From the NCBI GenBank assembly GCA_015066745.1, contig SVNW01000037.1, forward strand, positions 1-33,248: a stretch of 33,248 nucleotides of DNA, given 5' to 3'. Positions 7,784 through 17,169 of the stretch are shown piece after piece (within the stretch, counting starts at the first letter, position 1; every line of letters begins with the position of its first letter). This stretch comes from Ruminococcus sp. GTDB taxonomy: Bacteria > Bacillota > Clostridia > Oscillospirales > Ruminococcaceae. Both the position numbers and the translations under genes were made by a program. The notes under the pieces were generated by a model that searched no databases, was not told the DNA's origin, and worked only from the letters and a program-made list of their open reading frames with translations.

Positions 7784-10240
7784 ATGACTGATCACATCTA
7801 TAAAAAACATTCTTACGCTAAGGTCTTTTTGCTTGCCTTTGCTGTATTTGCAGTTATACTTGTTCCACTGCTTATCTACAATAAGGGGTATATGACATAT
7901 TACGGTGACTTTAATTCTCAGCAGTTACCTTTTTACAGGCACGCCCACGAAGCTGTGCGAAAAGGAAACTTTTTATGGGACTGGGGAACTGACCTCGGCT
8001 CTGACTTTATAACTTCGTATTCTTTTTATCTGTTAGGAAGCCCTTTTTTCTGGCTTTCCACACTCTTTCCCACAAGTGCCGTGCTTTATCTGATTCCCTG
8101 GTTACTTGCTCTGAAATATGCCTTTGCGGCTCTCACGTCCTATGCATATATACGACGATTCGTAAGAAAAGACGAATCTGCATTTATCGGCGCTTTTCTC
8201 TACGCTTTTTCGGGATTTCAGATGTACAACATCTTCTTTAACCACTTCCATGACGTAACCGCATTTTTCCCGCTTATGCTAATTGCAATGGAAGAAAATA
8301 TAACCAGTAAAAGACGATGTGTATTTGCACTGACTGTAGCTTTAATGGCGATCATAAATTACTTCTTCTTTGCCGGACAAGCAGTATTTCTCATAATCTA
8401 CTTCCTGCTACGTTCATGTTGCAGTGATTTTAAAGTAACACCTAAAAAGTTTATGCTTATTTTTGCCGAAGCACTTCTTGGTGTGGGAATAGCAGCGATA
8501 ATTCTTGTGCCATCGGCAATTTCTATAATTGACAACTACAGAGTATCAGAACATCTCTACGGAATGGATATGCTCGCATACAACGACAGAACTCGTATCT
8601 GGCGTATACTGCAAAACAGCTTCATGCTTCCTGAAGTTCCTGCACGCTCAAATCTTCTTCATTCAGGTTCAGGAAAATGGTCATCAATTGCCGCGTATCT
8701 CCCGATGTTCTCTCTTATCGGAGTATTTTCATTCTTAAAAAGCAAACCCGGAAAATGGTCATCAAAGCTCATAAAAATATGTGCTGTATGTGCTGTTATA
8801 CCTATCCTCAACTCTGCATTTTATATGTTCAACGCATCATACTACGCAAGATGGTTCTATATGCCTGTACTCATAATGGCTCTTGTTACGGTACAGACAC
8901 TTGAACGCAATGACATTTCTGAAAAACCCGGTATAAAATCCTGCATATGGCTGTTTGCCGTTTTCCTTATCATATCTGTACTTCCGTCAAAAAAAGATGA
9001 TAAGGTTACATGGTTTAGTTTTGCAGAAGATAAGATATATTTCTATCTGTCAGTAGTTGTAACTCTTGTTTTCTTTGTACTTGCAACTGACCTTTTCAAA
9101 AAGAAAAGACAAAATGCCGACTATATGAAACGTGCTGTTACACTTACAGTAGTTGCTTGCTTTGTATGTACTGCAACAGTATTTTACTACGGTCTTTCAA
9201 TAGGCCCGTATACCCATAAATACATCGAAACAGCAATAGAAGGACATGAAAAAATAAATATAAGTTCTGCTGAAGATGAATTTTTCAGAGTTGATATCTC
9301 CGAAAACTATGACAACTACCCTATGCTATGGGGTTACTCATCAATGAGATGCTTCCAGAGCGTAGTTTCTCCGTCTATAATGGAGTTCTATGATAAAATA
9401 GGCATAACAAGAGATGTTGCCTCCCGTGCCGATACTTCATACTATAGTCTTAGAGGTCTTTTCTCTGTTAAATATTATTTCAGCCACCTTGAAAGTGATA
9501 AAACCGAATCCAAAAAACCTGAACTTCCCGGATTTAAGCTCATTTCAGAACAAAACGGATTTAACGTATATGAAAACCAGTACTATATACCTATGGGATT
9601 TACTTATGACTACTATATCAATGAGGAAAAATTCAACTCACTTTCTGAAATTTCACGAGCAAATGCTTTGCTTCGTGCAATACTTTTAAGTGACAAGCAA
9701 ATCGAAAAATACGGACATCTTTTAGAAAACGCTGACACATGGAAGTCAAACAACCTCACAAAAGAATATTATTTATCATACTGTGAGGAGAGAATAAATT
9801 CCGCTTGCTATGACTTTACAAAATCTTCTGACGGTTTTACTGCCAGGATAAATACACCAAAACCAAACCTTGTATTTTTCAGTGTGCCATATGACAAAGG
9901 CTTTACAGCATATGTAAACGGACAGGAAACAACAATCGAAAAAGTAAGCAACGGATTTATGGCAGTAGAAGTTCCTGAAGGTGAAAGCACTATAACATTC
10001 AGATATTACACATACGGACTCAGGACTGGTATAACTATCACTCTTGTATCCCTCGGAATATTTGCTGTATTTATGATGATCTGTACTATACTTCACTTTA
10101 TCAATAAGAAAAAAGATGTTATACTTAACAGCAATCTTATAGAAATAGAACCATCTCATGATATTTCATCACTTATAATAAATGATGAAAGTTTTGTTGA
10201 TATACCTACACCTGAAAATGAATATGACTTTTTCAGATAG
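7784..10240 (+). CDS. YfhO-family multi-pass membrane protein
   Basis: An 818-residue membrane protein of the bacterial YfhO type, thought to act in glycosylation of envelope polymers such as lipoteichoic acid. It begins with a membrane helix (about 13-33), then a D-F-N-S-Q-Q-L-P loop characteristic of the family's GT-C-like active-site region. Many further helices follow to about residue 470, then a large extracellular domain (about 490-740) with the family signature of an artificial-looking strand pair (VPYDKGFTAYVNGQ and FMAVEVPEGESTITFRY), and a last helix near 745-775. The ATG follows TTTTGGGAGATTTTTTCT. The Nudix gene follows by 22 bases, suggesting cotranscription. Confidence 0.85.
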   Translation: MTDHIYKKHSYAKVFLLAFAVFAVILVPLLIYNKGYMTYYGDFNSQQLPFYRHAHEAVRKGNFLWDWGTDLGSDFITSYSFYLLGSPFFWLSTLFPTSAVLYLIPWLLALKYAFAALTSYAYIRRFVRKDESAFIGAFLYAFSGFQMYNIFFNHFHDVTAFFPLMLIAMEENITSKRRCVFALTVALMAIINYFFFAGQAVFLIIYFLLRSCCSDFKVTPKKFMLIFAEALLGVGIAAIILVPSAISIIDNYRVSEHLYGMDMLAYNDRTRIWRILQNSFMLPEVPARSNLLHSGSGKWSSIAAYLPMFSLIGVFSFLKSKPGKWSSKLIKICAVCAVIPILNSAFYMFNASYYARWFYMPVLIMALVTVQTLERNDISEKPGIKSCIWLFAVFLIISVLPSKKDDKVTWFSFAEDKIYFYLSVVVTLVFFVLATDLFKKKRQNADYMKRAVTLTVVACFVCTATVFYYGLSIGPYTHKYIETAIEGHEKINISSAEDEFFRVDISENYDNYPMLWGYSSMRCFQSVVSPSIMEFYDKIGITRDVASRADTSYYSLRGLFSVKYYFSHLESDKTESKKPELPGFKLISEQNGFNVYENQYYIPMGFTYDYYINEEKFNSLSEISRANALLRAILLSDKQIEKYGHLLENADTWKSNNLTKEYYLSYCEERINSACYDFTKSSDGFTARINTPKPNLVFFSVPYDKGFTAYVNGQETTIEKVSNGFMAVEVPEGESTITFRYYTYGLRTGITITLVSLGIFAVFMMICTILHFINKKKDVILNSNLIEIEPSHDISSLIINDESFVDIPTPENEYDFFR

Positions 10241-10262
10241 AAATAAAAAGGAGCAAAAGCTT

Positions 10263-10796
10263 ATGCATCTCTATGAAAAAACAACTGAAAGCAAAATAGT
10301 ATATGAAGGAAAAATTTTTAAGATAAAAAGTGACAAAGTTCTTCTTGAAAACAACACCGAAGCAGTAAGAGAAGTTATCATGCACCATGGCGGTGTGTGT
10401 GTTCTCCCTCTTACAGAAAACAATGAAATCATAATGGTAAAACAATACCGCTATCCTTTTTCATCTGTTCTTCTTGAAATTCCTGCAGGAAAACTCAACG
10501 AAAATGAAGACCACTTAGAATGCGGAAAGCGTGAACTGCTTGAAGAAACAGGCGCTGTAGCCGAAGAAATGATTTATCTCGGTCCCATATACCCGATTCC
10601 TGCATATGTAACAGAACAGATACATGTATATATTGCAAAAGGTCTTTCTTTTCATTCACAAAACCTTGATGCAGACGAATTTCTTGATGTTGTAAAGATA
10701 CCTTTTGACGAGGCTCTGCGTATGGTGCTTGACAATGAAATAAAAGACGGAAAGACACAAATAGCGATTATGAAAGCCGGACTCATGCAAAAATAA
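10263..10796 (+). CDS. Nudix hydrolase, ADP-ribose pyrophosphatase type
   Basis: A 177-residue enzyme predicted to split ADP-ribose into AMP and ribose 5-phosphate. The Nudix box runs from G76 to A98 with all key residues: G76, E82, R90-E91, E94-E95 and G97. The upstream VKQYRYP (59-65) and LEIPAGK (71-77), and the following P-x-P-A-Y-V-T-E loop, are typical of the NudF/ADPRase subgroup. The ATG at 10263 is chosen for AAAAAGGAGC about 8 bases upstream; longer in-frame ORF codons overlap yfhO. Likely cotranscribed with the YfhO gene. Confidence 0.88.
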   Translation: MHLYEKTTESKIVYEGKIFKIKSDKVLLENNTEAVREVIMHHGGVCVLPLTENNEIIMVKQYRYPFSSVLLEIPAGKLNENEDHLECGKRELLEETGAVAEEMIYLGPIYPIPAYVTEQIHVYIAKGLSFHSQNLDADEFLDVVKIPFDEALRMVLDNEIKDGKTQIAIMKAGLMQK

Positions 10797-10801
10797 TAAA
10801 A

Positions 10802-10823
10802 GCGGGTTTTCATACAAACCCGC
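10802..10823 (-). terminator. Terminator between the Nudix gene and spoVG
   Basis: An 8-bp stem GCGGGTTT (10802-10809) / AAACCCGC (10816-10823). The better T-run (TTTTATTATTTTT) is on the minus strand, so it primarily ends spoVG, but it can serve the converging Nudix gene too. Confidence 0.75.
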
Positions 10824-10834
10824 AAAAACTCTTA

Positions 10835-11116
10835 TCAGCTTACTTCTTCTGCTTCCATAAGTGCAAGATGATTTTCATAAGCTGAAAGTATCTCATCTTC
10901 AAAAAATTTACGTGACTGAGGTGAGATAGGGTGAACGATATCTCTGAATGCACCGCCTTCATCTTTACGACTTGGCATTGCAACAAACAATCTTTCGTCA
11001 CCTGCAACGACTTTTATATCATGTACAGCAAGCTGATTGTTTAAAGTAATCGAAACAACTGCACGAAGTCGTCCCTCAGTCAATATTTTGCGAATTTTAA
11101 TATCTGTAATTTCCAT
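10835..11116 (-). CDS. spoVG: Septation/RNA-binding regulator SpoVG
   Basis: A 93-residue SpoVG protein. It has the family N-terminus MEITDIKIRKI, the central AVHDIKVV and the strongly conserved MPSRK-x(6)-FRDIVHPI block (48-65). SpoVG proteins bind nucleic acid and affect septation, sporulation and envelope genes in Firmicutes. The ATG follows AGGAGGTCATT. It is divergent from murC with about 98 bases between starts. Confidence 0.95.
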   Translation of the reverse strand: MEITDIKIRKILTEGRLRAVVSITLNNQLAVHDIKVVAGDERLFVAMPSRKDEGGAFRDIVHPISPQSRKFFEDEILSAYENHLALMEAEEVS

Positions 11117-11214
11117 AATGACCTCCTGAATGGTTGATGTTATTATTATTACACACTATGGTTAATTTATACAGAATTTTTTAAATTAAATTTTTATAAA
11201 AGGATCTGATTATT

Positions 11215-12630
11215 TTGAACAATAACATTTTAGAAGGCAAAAAACATATTCACTTTATCGGCATAGGCGGTTCGGGAATGTATCCGCTCGCTCAGATACT
11301 TCACGCAAAAGGTTACTACCTCACCGGTTCGGATAACAACGAAACTGAAACTCTTGACGCTGTAAGAGCCATGGGTATACCTGTATTTGTAGGTCAGCGT
11401 GCGGAAAATATTGAAGATGCCGACCTGATAGTACACACTGCTGCCATCATGGCTGATAATCCTGAACTTATCGCTTCTAAGGAAAGCGGTGTACCTGTTC
11501 TTGAAAGAAGTGAACTTCTCGGAATAGTTACAAGCTGGTATGAAAATGCGATATGTGTAAGCGGTACTCACGGCAAAACAACCACATCTTCTATGATCAC
11601 TCAGATACTTTACACTGAAAATATAGACATTTCTGCATTTATAGGCGGAAAACTTCCGTGCATAGGCGGAAGCGGAAGAGCAGGAAGCAGTGATATACTC
11701 GTATGTGAAGCGTGTGAATTTGTAGACACATTTTTAAAACTCTACCCTGATACATCAGTTATACTGAACATTGACGCAGACCATCTCGACTATTTCAAAA
11801 CACTTGACAATATAATCTGTTCTTTCAGAAAATTTGCAGTGAAAACTTCAAAAACACTTATCGTAAATGCAGAAGATGCAAACACTATGAAAGCTGTTGA
11901 AGGAATAGAAAACAAAAATATGATCACATTTGGTCTTTCCGAAAAATGTGATTACTACGCTGAAAACATAAGAAAAGTAAGCGGAACACAGACCTGTTAC
12001 ACACTTATGTATAAAAAAGAAAAGCTTGCTGATATAACGCTGAACGTTCCTGGCGAACACAATATAATAAACTCTGTTGCCGCCGCTGCTGCCGCTCACA
12101 ACGCAGGTGCATCTCCTGAATTTATCACAAAGGGACTTATGGAATTTGGCGGAGCTAAGAGAAGATTTGAGATAATAGGCAAGGAAAAAGGTATCACTAT
12201 AGCAGACGACTACGCACACCACCCTGCTGAAATAAGCGTTACTTTAAACGCAGCTATGCAGATGGGTTATAAAAATGTCTGGGCTGTATTTCAGCCGTTT
12301 ACATTTTCAAGAACATCTATGCTTATTGACGACTTCGCTTCTTCCCTCTCTGTCGCAGATAAGGTAGTACTGACAAATATAATGGGTTCAAGAGAAAAGA
12401 ATACCTACAACATATTTACAAAGGACCTTGCCGATAAGATAGATAACTGCATTTACTTTGACAAGGACAAAAAAGCAGTTCAGACAAACGAATGCAAACA
12501 GGCAGATTTTGATACGATAACCGATTATATCTGCAAAAATGCATCTGACGGCGACCTTGTTATCACTCTCGGTTGCGGAGATGTTTACAAAGTAGCAAAA
12601 TCAATTTATAAAAAACTCACTGATAAATAA
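11215..12630 (+). CDS. murC: UDP-N-acetylmuramate--L-alanine ligase
   Basis: Adds L-alanine to UDP-MurNAc, the first amino acid of the peptidoglycan stem peptide. The 471-residue length is standard. Landmarks are the Rossmann loop HFIGIGGSGM (13-22), the ATP loop GTHGKTTT (117-124), EACEFVDTFL (165-174), a conserved EHN (281-283) and DDYAHHP (331-337) of the C-terminal Mur ligase domain. It starts with TTG at 11215, supported by AAAAGGATCTGATTAT upstream, the same ribosome-site type as prs. An ANTAR regulator follows 35 bases after the stop. Confidence 0.95.
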   Translation: MNNNILEGKKHIHFIGIGGSGMYPLAQILHAKGYYLTGSDNNETETLDAVRAMGIPVFVGQRAENIEDADLIVHTAAIMADNPELIASKESGVPVLERSELLGIVTSWYENAICVSGTHGKTTTSSMITQILYTENIDISAFIGGKLPCIGGSGRAGSSDILVCEACEFVDTFLKLYPDTSVILNIDADHLDYFKTLDNIICSFRKFAVKTSKTLIVNAEDANTMKAVEGIENKNMITFGLSEKCDYYAENIRKVSGTQTCYTLMYKKEKLADITLNVPGEHNIINSVAAAAAAHNAGASPEFITKGLMEFGGAKRRFEIIGKEKGITIADDYAHHPAEISVTLNAAMQMGYKNVWAVFQPFTFSRTSMLIDDFASSLSVADKVVLTNIMGSREKNTYNIFTKDLADKIDNCIYFDKDKKAVQTNECKQADFDTITDYICKNASDGDLVITLGCGDVYKVAKSIYKKLTDK

Positions 12631-12665
12631 TCATAAATTTTTTTCAAAAAGGCAGGTGCATAAAT

Positions 12666-13220
12666 ATGGATAAAATACTTGTAGTCTATACAGAAACATT
12701 ACCCGAAAATTTTCAGACTGCACTTGAAAACAAACAATGCGCTGTCTTTGAATATTCCGACAAATCATACGAATCGGAAATATCATCTTCTGACGCAATA
12801 ATAATTATTACATCTTCAGGTGACAGCTCTTTGCAGGAGCTTGCACTGTCACTTGCCATGAAGACCACTGCAGGCATACTCTTTATCTGTCCTGCCTCAC
12901 TGCTTGCAAAAATAGAAAACACCATGTACAAAGGCGGAGTATACGCAATTTCTTCCGACACACAGACCGTTGTTCTTGAACACCTTATAAAACTTTTATG
13001 CATCAACCAAACAAGACTTATGACGATAACAAACAAGTACAACAAACTGCAAAGTCGTATAGAAGAAACAAAACTTATAAATCGTGCAAAGTGTATACTG
13101 ATACAGTACCTGAAACTAACAGAAGCACAGGCACACAGATATATCGAAAAACAGGCAATGGACACAAGGCAATCAAAAATAGATGTAGCACGAAATATTC
13201 TTACAACTTATGAAGCATAA
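12666..13220 (+). CDS. ANTAR-domain RNA-binding regulator with pseudo-receiver
   Basis: A 184-residue protein. The C-terminal ~60 residues (about 124-184) form an ANTAR domain: a helix ending ETKLINRAKCIL, then LTEAQAHRYIEKQAMD and IDVARNIL, with the conserved Ala and aromatic positions. ANTAR domains bind two-hairpin RNA motifs and prevent transcription termination, as in AmiR and NasT. The N-terminal ~115 residues have a receiver-like strand order, but the strand that should carry the phosphorylated Asp reads DAIIIITSSGDSS with no Asp at its end. Activation by phosphorylation is therefore unlikely. It follows murC closely; its RNA targets are not evident in this window. Confidence 0.82.
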   Translation: MDKILVVYTETLPENFQTALENKQCAVFEYSDKSYESEISSSDAIIIITSSGDSSLQELALSLAMKTTAGILFICPASLLAKIENTMYKGGVYAISSDTQTVVLEHLIKLLCINQTRLMTITNKYNKLQSRIEETKLINRAKCILIQYLKLTEAQAHRYIEKQAMDTRQSKIDVARNILTTYEA

Positions 13221-13224
13221 AAAA

Positions 13225-13262
13225 TCACCTTGCATTCTATCATCATGAATGAATGCAAGGTG
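13225..13262. terminator. Bidirectional terminator between the ANTAR gene and the lipoprotein operon
   Basis: A perfect 12-bp stem CACCTTGCATTC (13226-13237) / GAATGCAAGGTG (13251-13262). The plus strand continues GTTTTGGTTT and the minus strand ATTTTTTATG, so it serves both converging units. Confidence 0.85.
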
Positions 13263-13304
13263 GTTTTGGTTTATCACAATAAACGTCAAAATTAATTTTA
13301 AGAA

Positions 13305-15602
13305 TTAATTTTCTTTTTTGGCACTTATCCCCTCTATTATAGCGAGATTTGCTTTATACTCTTCTTCTGTAATAGCATCTGACATTTCCCACATTTTATC
13401 AAGTGCACTGCGTCTGAGCGGTATCCCCTGATAATACTCTGCCTCATATCTTCTTGCTGTCATAAAGCCATCAGTCAGGTGATATTTTACAAAATCCCAT
13501 GCCAGTTCTTTTTCTTCCGAACTTTCCAGTATAGAAAAACCTATCTCAGGCCCACCTAGTAAAACATCACCCTCAACCTCACAGATTTTGTCTGTTATCT
13601 CGTTCTTGTACAAATCCGATGTTACCCAGAAAAACGGTGTTATCATATACAGCTTATCTTCATATGTATACAGATCCAAAATATTTTCAAAAAAATCATC
13701 TTTTTTGATTTGATCATCATTTTCTAAAAAGCTGTAGATATCTGCAAACAATGCTTTATCATATTCTTCTTTGCTATTAACAACAACATCTATATTGCCA
13801 TTTATAATATCAGACTCAATGGTATTATCAGAATATCTTTTATATACGACATGGGTATCAGGATTTTTGAAGTTAAAGATATCTATGTTTCCTCGTAAAA
13901 GATAATCATAGTCTACATTCAAATCACAAAAAAATCCTACAGTAATCTCATTTTCAAAAACCTCATTTTTATTCTGTATAAAACCACATTCCGAATATGA
14001 ATTCCATATAAAAACGTCATCTTTAAAATGAGATACTTTTCCAAAATCATCCAGACCATTTTTCTGAAAATGAAGGATCTCCTCTTTTTGCATAGTTTCA
14101 AAATCATAAACCACGATACCACTATTATCAACACAGTATAAAGAATTATCACTTTTATTTTCAAAAATATCTTCGATATATATATCTTTGCAGATTTCTT
14201 CTGTTTCTTCGCTTTCAGCATTCATCTTTACTACCAGTTCATTATTGCGATCGTAAATATACAGATCATCACAACACATAGTATATATGACACTATCACA
14301 GACATCTACAACTGATTTCTGATTTCCTTTTTCATCGTAGATATATACACTACCTCCATTACTTGTAAATATATTGTTTTTAGAATCAACCGCCAATACT
14401 CCAACTGAGGATAAACCAAAAGGAACTGTAAAACTGCTTTGTTCTCCATTGGCATCTATCCTGTTTATTGTTTCTGTGTATAACTCTTCAAAAAATATAT
14501 TTTCCTGCTCTGTTACATACACTTTACCAACTAGTATATGATTCATCTGATCGGTTTTTTCGGTAAGCGGGATTTCTTTTATGATATTACCGTTTAGATC
14601 CTTCACTATTGTAACATACTGAAATTCTTCTGAATTTTCAATTTCAAAGTGTACTTCCCTGCCATCAGAAGTTGTCCATGTGTTATACGCACTCTTTGTT
14701 TTTTCAATTTCCTTTTGTTCTATAACTTCTCCTGTAAGGCAGTCTGCGGTCATATTCAATGTTATATCCTCTGTATCAACTGACAAACTGATATTTTCAT
14801 CAACGGTCATATCAAAACCATCTGTCATTTTTATGTCTTCAAACACATACTGATATACAAGATTCAAAGCAGAATCATATTTTTGTAAAGTCATTGTGTT
14901 ATTTTTATTTTTATAAAATGCATATATATTGCCTTCAGGATCTTCTTTGATAACAATATGTCCTTTAACAGGTACCAGCTTACCATCATCTTCATATACA
15001 TCAGGATTTTCAACAGTCTTTATCTCAGACGTCAGGAGATTGTATGAACATATACACAATTTTTGTGTACTGTAATACAGGATATTGTCTTTATTTCCTT
15101 TGAAAAAATACAGCACATCGGAAGGTATTTCATAAGTAGTTTCTTCATTATTTTTTATATCAATTATTTTAAGAAAGCTCTTATCATCGTCGAAATTTTC
15201 GAAATGATATGTAATATAAAATTTATCTTCAATAAAGCTGTAACGCTTCGGATTATCAGGTAAATCTGCCTGAATTATTTCACCATCAACAGTAAGTTTA
15301 TTATTGCAGATAATCTTTTTACCTGAAATAAAAATTTTATCTCTTATAACAGTGACATCATTTATATATTCTAACTCATTATTCAGATTTTCATACAAAT
15401 CTACATTTAGCTCATAATCTTCCGATTTTTCCAAAACAGATTCTGTTATTTCTTCTGTTGTTTCGGTCTTGGCGATAAGAGTCTTTTCTGTATCTGAAAC
15501 AACTGAGTTTTCCGATACCAATTCCGTTACTTCTTCCTGCTCACAACTGCAAAGCAATGTCATAGCAAGCAGAAATGTTATCAAACTTCTTTTTTTCATC
15601 AT
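13305..15602 (-). CDS. Lipoprotein: propeller-like domain plus a reduced solute-binding-like domain
   Basis: A 765-residue secreted lipoprotein with signal KKRSLITFLLAMTLLCSC and a lipobox LCSC. The start is the ATG pair at 15602/15599 preceded by GGAGG; the longer frame begins inside that site. An acidic/Thr linker (to ~65) is followed by beta-rich propeller-like repeats to about residue 590. The C-terminal part is solute-binding-like: IDVVVNSKEEYDKALFADI, DIYSFLENDDQIKKDDF and EKELAWDFVKYHL match the gene at 233-2485. About 80-110 residues present there between 'MITPFFWVTSDLY' and 'LLGGPEIGFSI' are absent here, so one lobe is largely missing. It may be a sensor rather than a transporter component. 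Last gene of the operon 17102-13305. Confidence 0.72.
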   Translation of the reverse strand: MMKKRSLITFLLAMTLLCSCEQEEVTELVSENSVVSDTEKTLIAKTETTEEITESVLEKSEDYELNVDLYENLNNELEYINDVTVIRDKIFISGKKIICNNKLTVDGEIIQADLPDNPKRYSFIEDKFYITYHFENFDDDKSFLKIIDIKNNEETTYEIPSDVLYFFKGNKDNILYYSTQKLCICSYNLLTSEIKTVENPDVYEDDGKLVPVKGHIVIKEDPEGNIYAFYKNKNNTMTLQKYDSALNLVYQYVFEDIKMTDGFDMTVDENISLSVDTEDITLNMTADCLTGEVIEQKEIEKTKSAYNTWTTSDGREVHFEIENSEEFQYVTIVKDLNGNIIKEIPLTEKTDQMNHILVGKVYVTEQENIFFEELYTETINRIDANGEQSSFTVPFGLSSVGVLAVDSKNNIFTSNGGSVYIYDEKGNQKSVVDVCDSVIYTMCCDDLYIYDRNNELVVKMNAESEETEEICKDIYIEDIFENKSDNSLYCVDNSGIVVYDFETMQKEEILHFQKNGLDDFGKVSHFKDDVFIWNSYSECGFIQNKNEVFENEITVGFFCDLNVDYDYLLRGNIDIFNFKNPDTHVVYKRYSDNTIESDIINGNIDVVVNSKEEYDKALFADIYSFLENDDQIKKDDFFENILDLYTYEDKLYMITPFFWVTSDLYKNEITDKICEVEGDVLLGGPEIGFSILESSEEKELAWDFVKYHLTDGFMTARRYEAEYYQGIPLRRSALDKMWEMSDAITEEEYKANLAIIEGISAKKEN

Positions 15603-15623
15603 TTTTTCCTCCAAAAACAGTGA

Positions 15624-16244
15624 TCAGACTGATTTATATCCAAGTTCATCGGGTAAGTTTTCCCACAATCTTGTTCTTGTCTTACTCGCTGTTAATTTTT
15701 TTATTATTTTCACATCAGGGTCAGGATAAACTATAAAGCTGTCTTCTTCACTTTTATCCCTGCGAACTTCAAATGCAAGTTTTTCTTTATCAATTGAAAA
15801 CTGAGCATCTATTCCGTTCGTATTCCCTCTTGCATCAAGGCGTATCCATTTTTCGTATTCTTTTATATATACACCATTAAGCCCGTGATACACCAATACA
15901 GGAGCTGTTTTATCATCTAAAATCAATTTCTGATAACAAAATCCAGCAGGAACAGACCTGTAACGCAATAAGGCTACTAACAAATGAGATTTTGCAAAAC
16001 AAATTCCATGCCCTGCATTTAAAACTTCTGATGCTGTACACGTAATCATATCTTCATTTATATCAGCTGAATGTGAAATATTATCTCTTACAAATTCGTA
16101 TACAGCTTTTATATATTCTATATCACTTTCATATTTTTCCGAAAAAGACTTAGCAATCTGAGTTATTGATTCATTTTTATAATCGATCACATTATCTTCT
16201 TTCAGATATTCTTCTATGTTATCTGTCCATGGTGTCACAACCAT
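15624..16244 (-). CDS. Transglutaminase-like (papain-fold) protein
   Basis: A 206-residue protein with a complete transglutaminase-like triad: Cys82 in GHGICFAKSHLLVALLR, His120 in VLVYHGLNGVYI and Asp137 in WIRLDARGN. No signal peptide is visible, so it is probably cytoplasmic. Members of this superfamily act as cysteine peptidases, amidases or transglutaminases; substrate unknown. The ATG follows AAAAGGAGAGTAGTAT. It lies 21 bases upstream of the lipoprotein start and 44 bases after the GNAT gene, in one apparent operon. Confidence 0.82.
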   Translation of the reverse strand: MVVTPWTDNIEEYLKEDNVIDYKNESITQIAKSFSEKYESDIEYIKAVYEFVRDNISHSADINEDMITCTASEVLNAGHGICFAKSHLLVALLRYRSVPAGFCYQKLILDDKTAPVLVYHGLNGVYIKEYEKWIRLDARGNTNGIDAQFSIDKEKLAFEVRRDKSEEDSFIVYPDPDVKIIKKLTASKTRTRLWENLPDELGYKSV

Positions 16245-16288
16245 ATACTACTCTCCTTTTACAATAATTTTTTATATTACATAAATAT

Positions 16289-16732
16289 TCATAATAACTT
16301 TTTCAGACAAATCATATCCACCAGTTTAACGCCACATTCATATATTTCATGGTCATAATTATCAGTAAAAAAATTTTTGATACAATGTGAGCGGACAAAT
16401 CCGCATTTTTCATAAAACGGAACAGTCAATGGACTGTCTCCCGTCCCGACTTGCAAAACAGAATATTTATCCTTATATTTTTCAGCTATAAAATCAATCA
16501 GCATTTTTGCATATCCCATTCCCTGATACTCAGGTAATGTGGCAATGTTTTTTATTTCAAGAACACCATCGCCTTCGTCTGTAACAACACATTCACTCCT
16601 GATTCCGTTATCGTCAAGCACATACATTATACCTTTATCAATGTATCTGTCTATCATATCTTCCTGTTCATCAGCCAGTAACAGAAGCGACAGAAACTGT
16701 TTTTTATTATCTTTGATTTCTTTTATTTTCAT
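16289..16732 (-). CDS. GNAT-family N-acetyltransferase
   Basis: A 147-residue acetyltransferase. The acetyl-CoA loop is visible as LPEYQGMGYAKMLIDFI (Q-x-x-G-x-A), preceded by the LEIKNIAT strand and followed by PFYEKCGFV, the usual GNAT motif B with aromatic-Tyr-Gly-Phe. Substrate unknown. Its ATG is one base past the stop codon of the gene at 16734-17102, so the two are very likely translationally coupled. Confidence 0.85.
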   Translation of the reverse strand: MKIKEIKDNKKQFLSLLLLADEQEDMIDRYIDKGIMYVLDDNGIRSECVVTDEGDGVLEIKNIATLPEYQGMGYAKMLIDFIAEKYKDKYSVLQVGTGDSPLTVPFYEKCGFVRSHCIKNFFTDNYDHEIYECGVKLVDMICLKKLL

Positions 16733-16733
16733 G

Positions 16734-17102
16734 TTAATAACTTTTTAAGTCCTCTAATTCATAGATATATCTGAACTTTATCACCCCGGCAGAATCAGAT
16801 GCCTGACCCTCCAATTCTTCCTGTAAAGAATTATTTTCATCTATTATAAAATAAATGCAATTGCAACCATATTCTACGGCTTTAGGCATAAAATAATCAG
16901 CAACCCATCTGGTATCTTCAGGTATATTCTCAAAACCATTACGTGTATCGGCAACATAATCACATTTATACTTTCTGATAATTTCAAGAGCATACTCCAG
17001 AGGCTTTCTGTAATCATCTTTACAACAAAACTTCTTCCATTTTACCAATACCACATTATAGTTTTCTTCATAATCAACATCACAATATTCTGACAAATAC
17101 AT
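16734..17102 (-). CDS. STAS/SpoIIAA-like small protein
   Basis: A 122-residue protein. The order strand VVLVKWKKF, helix DYRKPLEYALEIIRKYKCD, strand YVADTRNGF, 'IPEDTRWVADYFMPKAVEYG' helix and strand CIYFIID matches a widespread family of STAS-like proteins whose hallmark is a W-x-x-F...ADxRN pattern. Members have no established reaction. It is the first gene of the apparent operon STAS-like, GNAT, transglutaminase-like, lipoprotein. Call by fold pattern, not by motif-level proof. Confidence 0.55.
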   Translation of the reverse strand: MYLSEYCDVDYEENYNVVLVKWKKFCCKDDYRKPLEYALEIIRKYKCDYVADTRNGFENIPEDTRWVADYFMPKAVEYGCNCIYFIIDENNSLQEELEGQASDSAGVIKFRYIYELEDLKSY

Positions 17103-17169
17103 TTAATTTCCCCCTATTTATCAAAAATCATTATTCCTTTGTCTTGATGTGTCCACCCTATAGGATACA

